A DNA stretch of 18,230 bases from Oscillospiraceae bacterium (GTDB lineage Bacteria; Bacillota; Clostridia; Oscillospirales; Oscillospiraceae): contig JAEDEN010000034.1 in assembly GCA_016293265.1 (NCBI GenBank), positions 1-18,230 of the forward strand, in the 5' to 3' direction. Of this stretch, positions 1 through 6,762 are shown one piece after another. Under the pieces are notes generated by a model that saw only the letters and a program-made list of their open reading frames with translations, was not told the DNA's origin and ran no database searches. The translations under genes and the position numbers were made by a program. How positions within the stretch are numbered: position 1 is the first letter of the stretch; each line of letters opens with the position of its first letter.

Positions 1-11
1 TTCAATTTCCT

Positions 12-86
12 ATTGACAACTTTCCTTGTCAATGCTATCCTACGTTTGACAAGGATAGTTGTCATATTGACAGGGAATCTTGTCAG
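12..86. promoter_or_regulatory. Three inverted-repeat operators, TTGACAA-N6-TTGTCAA type
   Basis: Three dyads with the same architecture occur in 75 bp. Dyad 1: ATTGACAA (12-19), 6-nt spacer, TTGTCAAT (26-33), perfect 8-bp arms. Dyad 2: TGACAA (47-52), 6-nt spacer, TTGTCA (59-64). Dyad 3: TGACA (68-72) and TGTCA (81-85), with the same centre-to-arm geometry. Centres are at 22.5, 55.5 and 76.5, that is 33 and 21 bp apart, close to whole helical turns. Dyad 1 covers the -35 box, dyad 2 follows the -10 box and dyad 3 ends just before the ribosome site. The likely ligand is the XRE protein encoded next (autoregulation), which is inference. Confidence 0.7.
13..41 (+). promoter_or_regulatory. sigmaA-type promoter of the XRE/DUF3169 pair
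   Basis: A consensus -35 box TTGACA (13-18) is followed after exactly 17 bp by TATCCT (36-41), a fair -10 box. The predicted start point is near 48, giving a leader of about 55 nt. The -35 box lies inside the first inverted repeat (12-33), so a protein bound there would compete with RNA polymerase. Confidence 0.65.
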
Positions 87-101
87 AGAGGAGCTGAATC
101 T

Positions 102-320
102 ATGCCACTGTACAACCGGCTGAAAGAATACCGGGCCCGCCTGGGCATCAACCAGCAGGAGATGGGAGCCCTGGTGGGGGCCTCCCGCCAAACCATCAGT
201 CAGATCGAGCGGGGGGACTATTCCCCCTCCGTGACCCTGGCGCTGAAGATCGCACGGGTCTGCGGCGCCACCGTGGAGGACATTTTTATTTATGAGGAGG
301 AAGCGCACCATGAAGGATAA
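102..320 (+). CDS. Small XRE-family HTH transcriptional regulator
   Basis: This 72-residue protein is essentially one Cro/C1-type helix-turn-helix domain. Recognisable parts are the first helix (RLKEYRARLG, about residues 6-15), the helix pair NQQEMGALVGASRQTISQIE (about 17-36) and the closing helix with the typical S-P-S-V-x-L-A-L-K-I-A (about 42-52). No sensor or oligomerisation domain is present, as in other short regulators of this kind. The ATG at 102 has a good ribosome site (AGAGAGGAG, 85-93). The 3' end overlaps the downstream DUF3169 gene by 11 nt, so the two are cotranslated. Such small XRE proteins are commonly paired with a DUF3169 membrane protein in Firmicutes. It probably binds the three dyads in its own promoter region (inference). 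Confidence 0.9.
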   Translation: MPLYNRLKEYRARLGINQQEMGALVGASRQTISQIERGDYSPSVTLALKIARVCGATVEDIFIYEEEAHHEG

Positions 321-1083
321 TCAGTTGAACGAGATCAGGAAGGAAAACCGCAGGGCCCTTCCGAAATATTTGCTGCTCATTTTGCTGGGGGGCGTCTGCG
401 GAGGCCTTCTGGGCTTCTTCTCCTCCGCCGCCGGGGCCCTGGGGGCGGCAGAGCGGATCAGCGGCGCCCTGGAGCGCTTCTTCCCCCTGGCCGCCCTGTG
501 GGGACTGCCTGTGAGCAGTCTTTTGACCCTGGGCGGGGCCTGGTACCTCTATTTCGCCGCCAAGCGCCGCTGCGCCGCCTGGGACGGGGAGGAAGAGGCC
601 CCCGTGGAAGCGGCGGAGGAAACGCTGAGCTGGGCCCTGTTCCTGGGCACGGTGCAGATGCTGCTGGACTTCTTCCTCCTCTCCGCCACGGGGATGTATC
701 TTCACACGGCGGCGTCCCTTGCCGCCGTGGGGTTCTTCCTGGTGTCCGTCGCGGCCATCATCCTGCTGCAGCAGAAGGTGGTGGACCTGGAACGGCGGCT
801 GAACCCGGAAAAACAGGGCAGCGTCTACGACCTGAAATTCCAAAAGAAGTGGCTGGAAAGCTGCGACGAGGCGGAGCAAAAGCAGATCGGCCAGTCGGCC
901 TATAAAGCCTACCGGGCGGCCAACACCGCCTGCCCCATCCTCTGGCTGGTCCTGCTGCTCCTGTCCTACACCTTCGACACCGGCCTGCTGCCCTCCTTTG
1001 TGGTCATCCTGCTGTGGGGCGTGCTGGACGTCAGCTACCTTCTGGAGGCCATCCGCCTGAGCCGCCGGGGCAATCCTTTATAA
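310..1083 (+). CDS. DUF3169 family integral membrane protein
   Basis: A 257-residue membrane protein with about six predicted transmembrane helices (roughly residues 21-44, 57-85, 107-130, 133-153, 207-222, 226-246). The loop after helix 4 carries the family-like stretch NPEKQGSVYDLKFQKK (165-180) followed by D-E-A-E (186-189) and A-Y-K-A (197-200), which I associate with DUF3169. The ATG at 310 is chosen because GAGGAGG lies at 294-300; an in-frame ATG at 292 lies at that site itself and is less likely. The gene overlaps the XRE regulator by 11 nt, so the regulator and the membrane protein are a translationally coupled pair. The biochemical role of DUF3169 proteins is unknown. The pairing suggests a membrane stress or signalling function controlled by the regulator, but nothing in the sequence proves this. 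Confidence 0.85.
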   Translation: MKDNQLNEIRKENRRALPKYLLLILLGGVCGGLLGFFSSAAGALGAAERISGALERFFPLAALWGLPVSSLLTLGGAWYLYFAAKRRCAAWDGEEEAPVEAAEETLSWALFLGTVQMLLDFFLLSATGMYLHTAASLAAVGFFLVSVAAIILLQQKVVDLERRLNPEKQGSVYDLKFQKKWLESCDEAEQKQIGQSAYKAYRAANTACPILWLVLLLLSYTFDTGLLPSFVVILLWGVLDVSYLLEAIRLSRRGNPL

Positions 1084-1106
1084 GGAACGGCCCCGCCGGA
1101 ACCCCC

Positions 1107-1135
1107 TTGCCTTTTTCCTCCCTGCGGAGTACAAT
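1107..1135 (+). promoter_or_regulatory. Promoter of the alpha-hydroxy-acid oxidase gene
   Basis: TTGCCT (1107-1112), 17-bp spacer, TACAAT (1130-1135, five of six consensus bases). The predicted start is near 1142, leaving a leader of about 49 nt before the ATG at 1191. The promoter starts only 24 nt after the DUF3169 stop, and no hairpin terminator is seen between them, so some readthrough from the XRE operon is possible. Confidence 0.6.
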
Positions 1136-1190
1136 GTTTCTGCCAAAACTGCGCGCTGGCGCTGAAAACTTTACATTCGGAGGAAAACCT

Positions 1191-2210
1191 ATGACGTATC
1201 AGGAAGTTCTGGCCAATGCCCGTACCTGTATGGGCCCCTTCTGCAAGTCCTGCCCCACCTGCAACGGCCTTGCCTGCAAGAACACCATGCCCGGCCCCGG
1301 TGCCAAGGGCATCGGCACCGGCTTCATCCGCAACTACCAGAAATGGCAGGAGCTGTGCGTAAACATGGACACCATCTGTGAAAACCTGCCCGTGGACACC
1401 TCTTACGACTTCTTCGGCCACAAGGTGGACCTGCCTGTTTTCGCCGCCCCCGTGGGCGCCATGCAGCTCCACTACGGCGACAAATACGACGACCTCACCT
1501 ACAATGACCTCCTGGTTTCCGCCTGCGCGGAGGCCGGCATCCTGGCCTTCACCGGCGACGGCGTCAACGCCGCCGTGATGGAAGGCGCCGTGAAGGCCAT
1601 CGGCAAAAACGCCGGCCGCGGCGTCCCCACCGTGAAGCCCTGGAACATGGAGCTGGTGCAGGAGAAGATGGACCTGGTGCGCTCCGCCGATCCCTTTGCC
1701 ATCGCCATGGACATCGACGCGGCAGGCCTGCCCTTCCTGAAGAATATGCAGCCCCCCGCCGGCAGCAAGACGGTGGAGGAGCTGAAGCAGATCGCCGCCT
1801 GGGCGGAAAAGCCCTTTATCCTCAAAGGCATCATGACGGTGGACGGCGCCAGGAAGGCCCTGGAGGCCGGAGCCAGCGGCATCGTGGTCTCCAACCACGG
1901 CGGCCGGGTGCTGGACCAGTGCCCCGCCACCGCCGAAGTCCTGCCCGCCATCGCGGACGCCGTGGGCGGCAAGATGACCATCCTGGTGGACGGCGGCATC
2001 CGCTCCGGCATGGACGTGTTCAAGGCCCTGGCCCTGGGCGCGGACGCGGTGCTCATCGGCCGTCCCTTCGTGAACATGGTCTACGGCGGCGGCGCCGAGG
2101 GCGTGAAGGTGTATGTGGACAAGCTCAAGGCCGAGCTGTCCGACACCATGGCCATGTGCGGCGCCCACTCCCTGGCGGACATCCGCCGCTCCATGATCTG
2201 GGGCTACTGA
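1191..2210 (+). CDS. FMN-dependent alpha-hydroxy-acid oxidase/dehydrogenase, Cys-rich N-terminus
   Basis: A 339-residue TIM-barrel flavoprotein of the glycolate oxidase/lactate oxidase/IPP isomerase-2-like superfamily, expected to oxidise a 2-hydroxy acid such as lactate to the 2-oxo acid. Visible signatures are LKGI with the flavin Lys (K212), SNHGGR (234-239) with the catalytic His236 and substrate Arg239, and the phosphate-binding LVDGGIRSG (265-273) and LIGRP (288-292). The first 30 residues hold five cysteines (13, 18, 21, 24, 29) in a C-x4-C-x2-C-x2-C-x4-C pattern, absent from classical plant or lactic-acid-bacterial enzymes but, from memory, typical of clostridial homologues. In an anaerobe the electron acceptor is probably not oxygen. 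The ATG at 1191 has the site CGGAGGA (1178-1184). Earlier in-frame starts lie upstream of the promoter and are rejected. The gene is monocistronic, ending at a strong hairpin. Confidence 0.88.
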   Translation: MTYQEVLANARTCMGPFCKSCPTCNGLACKNTMPGPGAKGIGTGFIRNYQKWQELCVNMDTICENLPVDTSYDFFGHKVDLPVFAAPVGAMQLHYGDKYDDLTYNDLLVSACAEAGILAFTGDGVNAAVMEGAVKAIGKNAGRGVPTVKPWNMELVQEKMDLVRSADPFAIAMDIDAAGLPFLKNMQPPAGSKTVEELKQIAAWAEKPFILKGIMTVDGARKALEAGASGIVVSNHGGRVLDQCPATAEVLPAIADAVGGKMTILVDGGIRSGMDVFKALALGADAVLIGRPFVNMVYGGGAEGVKVYVDKLKAELSDTMAMCGAHSLADIRRSMIWGY

Positions 2211-2234
2211 TCCCCATCCGAAAATACGATGCAA

Positions 2235-2268
2235 AAGCCCGCGCTCCGGTTTCCCGGAGCGCGGGCTT
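2235..2268. terminator. Bidirectional intrinsic terminator
   Basis: A perfect 15-bp stem (2235-2249 with 2254-2268) around a TTTC loop. On the minus strand it is followed by a short T run, and on the plus strand by a poorer TTCCTT tail. It lies between the convergent oxidase (plus) and lipoprotein (minus) genes and plausibly stops transcription from both. Confidence 0.85.
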
Positions 2269-2290
2269 CCTTGATAAACGGCGTCTTCCC

Positions 2291-3124
2291 TCAGGAGATG
2301 GCGTGGGCCCCCACCTGGTATTCGCCCCACTCGCCCTGGGCAGAGCGGAGGGAGGTGCAGTCGCAGAAATAATAAGCTCCCGTGCCGCTGCGCCACTTCT
2401 GGGCGTCAAAGGCCGCCGTCTCCAGGCTGTAGGTCCCCCCTATGGGCTTTTCCGTGATGGAGAAGTGGCAGCCCTCCTCCCAGCACAGGAGTTCCATGTC
2501 GATATAGCCCTGGTTCCCCAGCTCCTTCCAGGTGCCCTCCACCAGCTCCTTTTCGTGGGCGGAGGCAAAGGCCCAGGCCACGGCCCTCTGCTCGCTTTCC
2601 GTCAGGGAGGTGGCGGAGAGGTCCACGCCCACCATCGAAATTCCGTCGTTCAGCCCGCTGTCCGTCTCCCACAGGTCCTCCAGCACCCGCAGATACAGCG
2701 CGCACAAGCTGTCGCGGCCATCGGAGCGCACATCCGCCCACACCGCGCCGTGGAGCTGACCGGGCCAGGTCTCCAAAATCACGCCGCTGTAGCCGATGTC
2801 CACCAGGTCGCCGTCTCTCAGCCGGTCCCCCGGCTCCTCCCAGGGCCTGCCGTCCTTGGTAACGGTCAGGTCTTGCAGGGAAAGGGTAAACACGCCGCTG
2901 CCGTCCTGCTCCGCCAGAAGGATGCTCTCCTCCCGCTCACAGGACACCACGCGGCAGGTGATGACCGCCGTTGCCGCCTGCTCCGCTTCGCTCTGCGCCG
3001 GACCCGCACTCACGGCGGAGCCCTCCGTCACGCCGCCCCGCACCGGCTCCCCGGCGCCGGCGCCGCAGGCCGCCAGCAGGCACAGCATCAGATACGCACT
3101 TAAAAACAAACACCACTTTTTCAT
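2291..3124 (-). CDS. Putative lipoprotein of unknown function
   Basis: A 277-residue exported protein. The N-terminus is a lipoprotein signal: positively charged KK, a hydrophobic stretch, then the lipobox L-A-A-C with Cys20 as the lipidation site, so the mature protein should be anchored on the outer face of the membrane. Residues about 50-125 read as a small beta-rich domain (V-I-T-C-R-V-V then alternating hydrophobics, ending near V-D-I-G-Y-S-G-V-I-L) reminiscent of OB-like DUF3221-type domains in Firmicute lipoproteins; this is a weak resemblance. The remaining half contains several Trp and Cys residues and no motif I recognise. The start has a good site (AAAGGAGG on the minus strand). 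It appears monocistronic between the divergent psuK and the terminator at 2235-2268. I saw no convincing promoter. Function unassigned. Confidence 0.75.
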   Translation of the reverse strand: MKKWCLFLSAYLMLCLLAACGAGAGEPVRGGVTEGSAVSAGPAQSEAEQAATAVITCRVVSCEREESILLAEQDGSGVFTLSLQDLTVTKDGRPWEEPGDRLRDGDLVDIGYSGVILETWPGQLHGAVWADVRSDGRDSLCALYLRVLEDLWETDSGLNDGISMVGVDLSATSLTESEQRAVAWAFASAHEKELVEGTWKELGNQGYIDMELLCWEEGCHFSITEKPIGGTYSLETAAFDAQKWRSGTGAYYFCDCTSLRSAQGEWGEYQVGAHAIS

Positions 3125-3238
3125 GCCGCTTTCCTCCTTTGGAAGCTTCTGTTACTGAAATAGACGGCAATCCGCCCCTTTTTGTTCCGCCGGACATCCT
3201 CTTTTTTGCTTCACCGGGAATTTTTTCGCGCCGGCCTC

Positions 3239-3266
3239 TTGACTTTTTCGGAAAACAGCGTATTCT
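3239..3266 (+). promoter_or_regulatory. Promoter of the psuK-psuG operon
   Basis: TTGACT (3239-3244), 16-bp spacer, TATTCT (3261-3266). The predicted start is near 3273, about 45 nt before psuK. The surrounding intergenic region 3125-3317 is AT-rich with T runs and otherwise holds only the two ribosome sites; no clear promoter for the divergent lipoprotein gene was found in it. Confidence 0.5.
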
Positions 3267-3317
3267 AAACATCGTGATAGCAAACGCAACTTATGTTTAT
3301 CCAAAGGAGGCAGAGCC

Positions 3318-4400
3318 ATGACCCAGCGGGAACGGCAGCTACTGAACTGGATCGAGGCGGACCCCCTGATCAGCCAGCAGGAGCTGGCGGAGAAGGCGGG
3401 CATCACCCGGTCGTCTGTAGCGGTCCACATCTCCAACCTGATGAAAAAAGGCTACATCTCCGGCAAGGGCTACATCCTCCGCACCGCCCCCTATGTGACG
3501 GTGGTGGGGGGCGTGAATATGGATATCTGCGGCCGCAGCGGCGGCGCCCTGGTGCCCCGGGACTCCAACCCCGGCACCGTATCCATGAGCCTTGGCGGCG
3601 TGGGCCGGAACATCGCCCACAACCTGTCCCTTCTGGGGGTGGATACCCGGATGGTGACGGTGTTCGGCGACGACCTGAACGCCCAGAAGATCGCCGCAAG
3701 CTGCGCCGAGCTGGGCATCGACGTGTCCCAGTCCCCCGTCATCCCCGGCGGGCGGACCTCCACATACCTCTTTATTAACGACGAGCGGGGAGACATGGCT
3801 CTGGCTGTCAGCGACATGGAGATCTACAGCCACCTGACCCCCCAGGTCCTGGCCTCCCGGGCAAGGCTGCTGAACAACGCCCAGGTGGTGGTGCTGGACA
3901 CCAACATCCCGGAGGAAAGCATCCGGTATCTGGCGGAAAACTGCACCGTCCCCCTGTTTGCCGACCCGGTCTCCACCGCCAAGGCGGTGAAGCTCAAGGG
4001 GGTGCTGGGAAAGCTCCACACCCTCAAGCCCAACCGCATGGAGGCGGAGCTCCTCTCCGGCGTGGCCATCACCGATGAAGAAAGCCTTCACAGGGCGGCG
4101 GATGCGCTGCTGTCCACCGGGCTCCACCGGGTATTCATCTCCCTGGGCAGCGGGGGTGTCTTTGCCGCCGACCGCACCGGCGAAAAGGTCCACCTGCCGG
4201 TGATGGAGGCCCAGATGTGCAACACCACCGGCTGCGGCGACGCCTTCATGGCCGCCATCGCCTGGGCCTATCTCCAGGGCACGGACCTGACGGGCACGGC
4301 CAGGGCGGGCCTTGCCGCCAGCGCCATCGCCATGGAGGGGACCGGCACCATCAACGAATCCATATGCGAAAAGGCCCTGAAGGAGCGGATGGCCCTGTAA
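3318..4400 (+). CDS. psuK: HTH-PfkB fusion: pseudouridine kinase
   Basis: A 360-residue protein with two parts. Residues 1-57 form a winged helix-turn-helix (SQQELAEKAGITRSSVAVHI, 19-38, then a wing K-G-Y-I-x-G-K-G-Y-I-L). From about 60 on is a PfkB/ribokinase-fold sugar kinase: V-V-G-G-x-N-M-D (62-69), the GG switch S-L-G-G-V-G-R-N-I-A (91-100), and the ATP/catalytic signature NTTGCGDAF (302-310) with the general base Asp308. The neighbouring psuG makes the substrate clear: pseudouridine is phosphorylated to its 5'-phosphate, which PsuG splits to uracil and ribose 5-phosphate. HTH-PfkB fusions (YeiI-like) are known, but the role of the HTH is poorly understood; it may regulate this operon (inference). 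The start has AAAGGAGG at 3302-3309. Confidence 0.88.
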   Translation: MTQRERQLLNWIEADPLISQQELAEKAGITRSSVAVHISNLMKKGYISGKGYILRTAPYVTVVGGVNMDICGRSGGALVPRDSNPGTVSMSLGGVGRNIAHNLSLLGVDTRMVTVFGDDLNAQKIAASCAELGIDVSQSPVIPGGRTSTYLFINDERGDMALAVSDMEIYSHLTPQVLASRARLLNNAQVVVLDTNIPEESIRYLAENCTVPLFADPVSTAKAVKLKGVLGKLHTLKPNRMEAELLSGVAITDEESLHRAADALLSTGLHRVFISLGSGGVFAADRTGEKVHLPVMEAQMCNTTGCGDAFMAAIAWAYLQGTDLTGTARAGLAASAIAMEGTGTINESICEKALKERMAL

Positions 4401-4436
4401 ACGGCGGCCCCGCCCATGAGGGGAACAAGATAAAAC

Positions 4437-4451
4437 ATAAAATCATTTTAT
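4437..4451. repeat. AT-rich palindrome between psuK and psuG
   Basis: ATAAAAT (4437-4443), a central C, then ATTTTAT (4445-4451): perfect 7-bp arms. It lies in the 72-nt psuK-psuG gap, 21 nt before psuG, and overlaps a TATAAT (4449-4454) that lacks a matching -35 box. It could be an operator, part of a weak internal promoter, or a small mRNA hairpin. No copy was seen upstream of psuK. Confidence 0.5.
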
Positions 4452-4472
4452 AATTTTTTGGAGGAACGACTT

Positions 4473-5393
<921 letters not shown>

Positions 5394-5394
5394 G

Positions 5395-5751
5395 ATGAAG
5401 CAGCTTTACGCCCCCGCGGCGGAGAGCACCGCCCTGTTCGCCTTTGTCGGCTCCCCCTGGGGCGCCCTTGGGATCTATCTGCTGGCGGTGAACCTCATTA
5501 CCTTTCTGGTCTTTGGCCTTGACAAATGGAAGGCCAAGCGGAAGGTGAAAAACGAGTCCGTCCGCCGCGTGCCGGAAAAGACCCTCTTCCTTCTTGCCGC
5601 CGCGGGCGGCAGCCTGGGAGCCCTCCTGGGCATGAGGGCCTTTCACCACAAAACCCTCCACAAGGCCTTCCGCTTCGGCATCCCGGCTATCCTGGCCCTT
5701 CAGATCATCATTCCGGCGGGGCTGTACGTCTACGTGCACTTCATCCGCTGA
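5395..5751 (+). CDS. DUF1294 family small membrane protein
   Basis: A 118-residue protein with about three hydrophobic segments (roughly residues 24-44, 60-79, 94-114). It carries the DUF1294 signature: F-G-L-D-K-W-K-A (41-48), R-x-V-P-E-K-x-L (58-65), GGSLGALLGM (71-80) and H-H-K-T (84-87). Its ATG starts one base after the psuG stop (TGA-G-ATG) and I see only a weak Shine-Dalgarno inside the psuG end, so it is probably translated by coupling. The function of DUF1294 proteins is unknown. The tight coupling to psuG suggests, without proof, a link to pseudouridine uptake or handling, though the protein is small for a transporter and the family also occurs away from psu genes. Confidence 0.88.
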   Translation: MKQLYAPAAESTALFAFVGSPWGALGIYLLAVNLITFLVFGLDKWKAKRKVKNESVRRVPEKTLFLLAAAGGSLGALLGMRAFHHKTLHKAFRFGIPAILALQIIIPAGLYVYVHFIR

Positions 5752-5760
5752 TCCGCCAAA

Positions 5761-5792
5761 AAAAGAGCCGCCTGCAAACAGGCGGCTCTTTT
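5761..5792 (+). terminator. Intrinsic terminator of the psu operon
   Basis: A 14-bp stem (5761-5774 with 5779-5792), GC-rich in the middle (GAGCCGCCTG), with loop CAAA, ending in TTTT. It starts 10 nt after the DUF1294 stop. The flanking A run gives it some activity on the minus strand too, but no minus-strand gene lies to its right. Confidence 0.9.
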
Positions 5793-5858
5793 GCCGTCAA
5801 AACGCATCCCGGCTTTTCGCCAAAATAGCTAAAAGCATCCACAGAACCGAAATTTCAA

Positions 5859-5887
5859 TTGACAGAATCGTAAAAACGTGGTACAAA
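5859..5887 (+). promoter_or_regulatory. Promoter of the tandem mgtC-like operon
   Basis: Consensus TTGACA (5859-5864), 17-bp spacer, TACAAA (5882-5887). The predicted start is near 5894, giving a leader of about 125 nt before the first ATG (6019). This places an upstream in-frame GTG (5878) outside the transcript and supports the ATG as start. A TATATT at 5981-5986 could be a second -10 box but has no clear -35. Confidence 0.6.
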
Positions 5888-5905
5888 TACTTCACACTTA
5901 CCAAA

Positions 5906-5976
5906 CGCCCTACACGCCGGGCGGCTTTTTGATACGTAAGAAGGAAGAAACGGCCTGTTTTCGTCGTTTCTTCCTT
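5906..5976 (+). promoter_or_regulatory. Structured 5' leader with two hairpins
   Basis: Two hairpins lie in the leader. The first, CGCCC (5906-5910) with GGGCG (5919-5923), is followed by GC and five T (5926-5930), like a small intrinsic terminator. The second has a perfect 12-bp purine/pyrimidine stem, 5941-5952 with 5965-5976, around a 12-nt loop and has no T run. Just before the ribosome site is the palindrome AAACGTTT (5992-5999). The layout could act as an attenuator or a metal- or translation-responsive leader, as is known for mgt genes elsewhere, but it does not match an M-box that I recognise. Confidence 0.45.
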
Positions 5977-6018
5977 ACATTATATTCGCGCAAACGTTTA
6001 CAAGAAGGAGGGACCGCC

Positions 6019-6744
6019 ATGTTCCACGGACTGGATCCCCTGCGGGAGCTGAATCCCCTTTCCATTCTGGTGCGGCTGACCATCGCCATGGCCTTCGGCG
6101 GCCTGATCGGCCTGGAACGGGAGCGTAAGGGCCGGCCCGCGGGCTTTCGCACCTATATGCTGGTCTGCATCGGCGCGGCGCTGACCATGCTCCTGAGCCA
6201 GTATGAATACGATATGCTCACCACCGCCTGGGCCGGGATCTCCGGGGAGGTAGGCATCCGCACCGACGTTTCCCGCTTCGGCGCCCAGGTCATCAACGGC
6301 ATCGGCTTTTTGGGCGCGGGCACCATCATCGTCACCGGCCGCCAGCAGGTGAAGGGCCTGACCACCGCGGCGGGGCTATGGGCCTCCGCCTGCACGGGCC
6401 TTGCCATCGGCGCGGGCTTTTATGAATGCGTGGTGCTGGCCTTCCTCCTGATTTTCGTCGTCATGCGGGTCCTCTCCCATATCGAAACCTATATTGTGGA
6501 AAGCGCCCGGAACATGAACCTGTACGTGGAGTTCGAATCCCTGGACAACATGGGCGAGATCATCGGCCGCATCAAGTCCCAGGGGGTCCATATCTACGAT
6601 GTGGACATCGACCGGGGCAAGCGGGACCACGCCCAAAGTCCCAGCGCCGTATTTTCCCTGCGCCTTGACCGCCGCCAGACCCATATGCAGCTCATCGCCT
6701 CCATCGCGGAGCTGGAATACGTCCAGGCCATTGACGAGATCTGA
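6019..6744 (+). CDS. MgtC/SapB family membrane protein, first tandem copy
   Basis: A 241-residue protein. The N-terminal half is the MgtC/SapB membrane domain with four to five helices and the signature GGLIGLERERKGRPAGFRTY (27-46), G-A-x-x-I-N-G-I-G-F-L-G-A-G-T-I (88-103) and VKGLTTAAGLWASA (111-124). After about residue 165 comes a soluble tail with an ACT-like pattern (N-L-Y-V-E-F then a hydrophobic-alternating fold). MgtC proteins are tied to growth in low magnesium and to modulation of the F-ATPase in pathogens; many homologues have unknown roles. ATG 6019 has AGAAGGAGGG upstream. A paralogue follows after 18 nt. Relative to it, this copy has about six to seven extra residues in the loop near residue 75. 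Confidence 0.9.
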   Translation: MFHGLDPLRELNPLSILVRLTIAMAFGGLIGLERERKGRPAGFRTYMLVCIGAALTMLLSQYEYDMLTTAWAGISGEVGIRTDVSRFGAQVINGIGFLGAGTIIVTGRQQVKGLTTAAGLWASACTGLAIGAGFYECVVLAFLLIFVVMRVLSHIETYIVESARNMNLYVEFESLDNMGEIIGRIKSQGVHIYDVDIDRGKRDHAQSPSAVFSLRLDRRQTHMQLIASIAELEYVQAIDEI

Positions 6745-6762
6745 GGAAAGGAGACAGCACCC

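Noticed and set aside
1035..2396. 453-codon open frame on the minus strand over the alpha-hydroxy-acid oxidase
   Set aside because: It is His/Gly-rich without motifs, crosses the terminator at 2235-2268, and lies opposite a well-supported gene.
5988..6002. CcpA cre-like site before the first mgtC-like gene
   Set aside because: It matches 13 of 15 cre positions but misses the T of the leading TG, and such near matches around AAACGTTT are common. Too weak to call.
5878..6018. N-terminal extension of the first MgtC-like protein from GTG 5878
   Set aside because: The GTG overlaps the -10 region of the promoter, the extension covers hairpins, and the ATG at 6019 has an excellent ribosome site and starts at the family's usual N-terminus.
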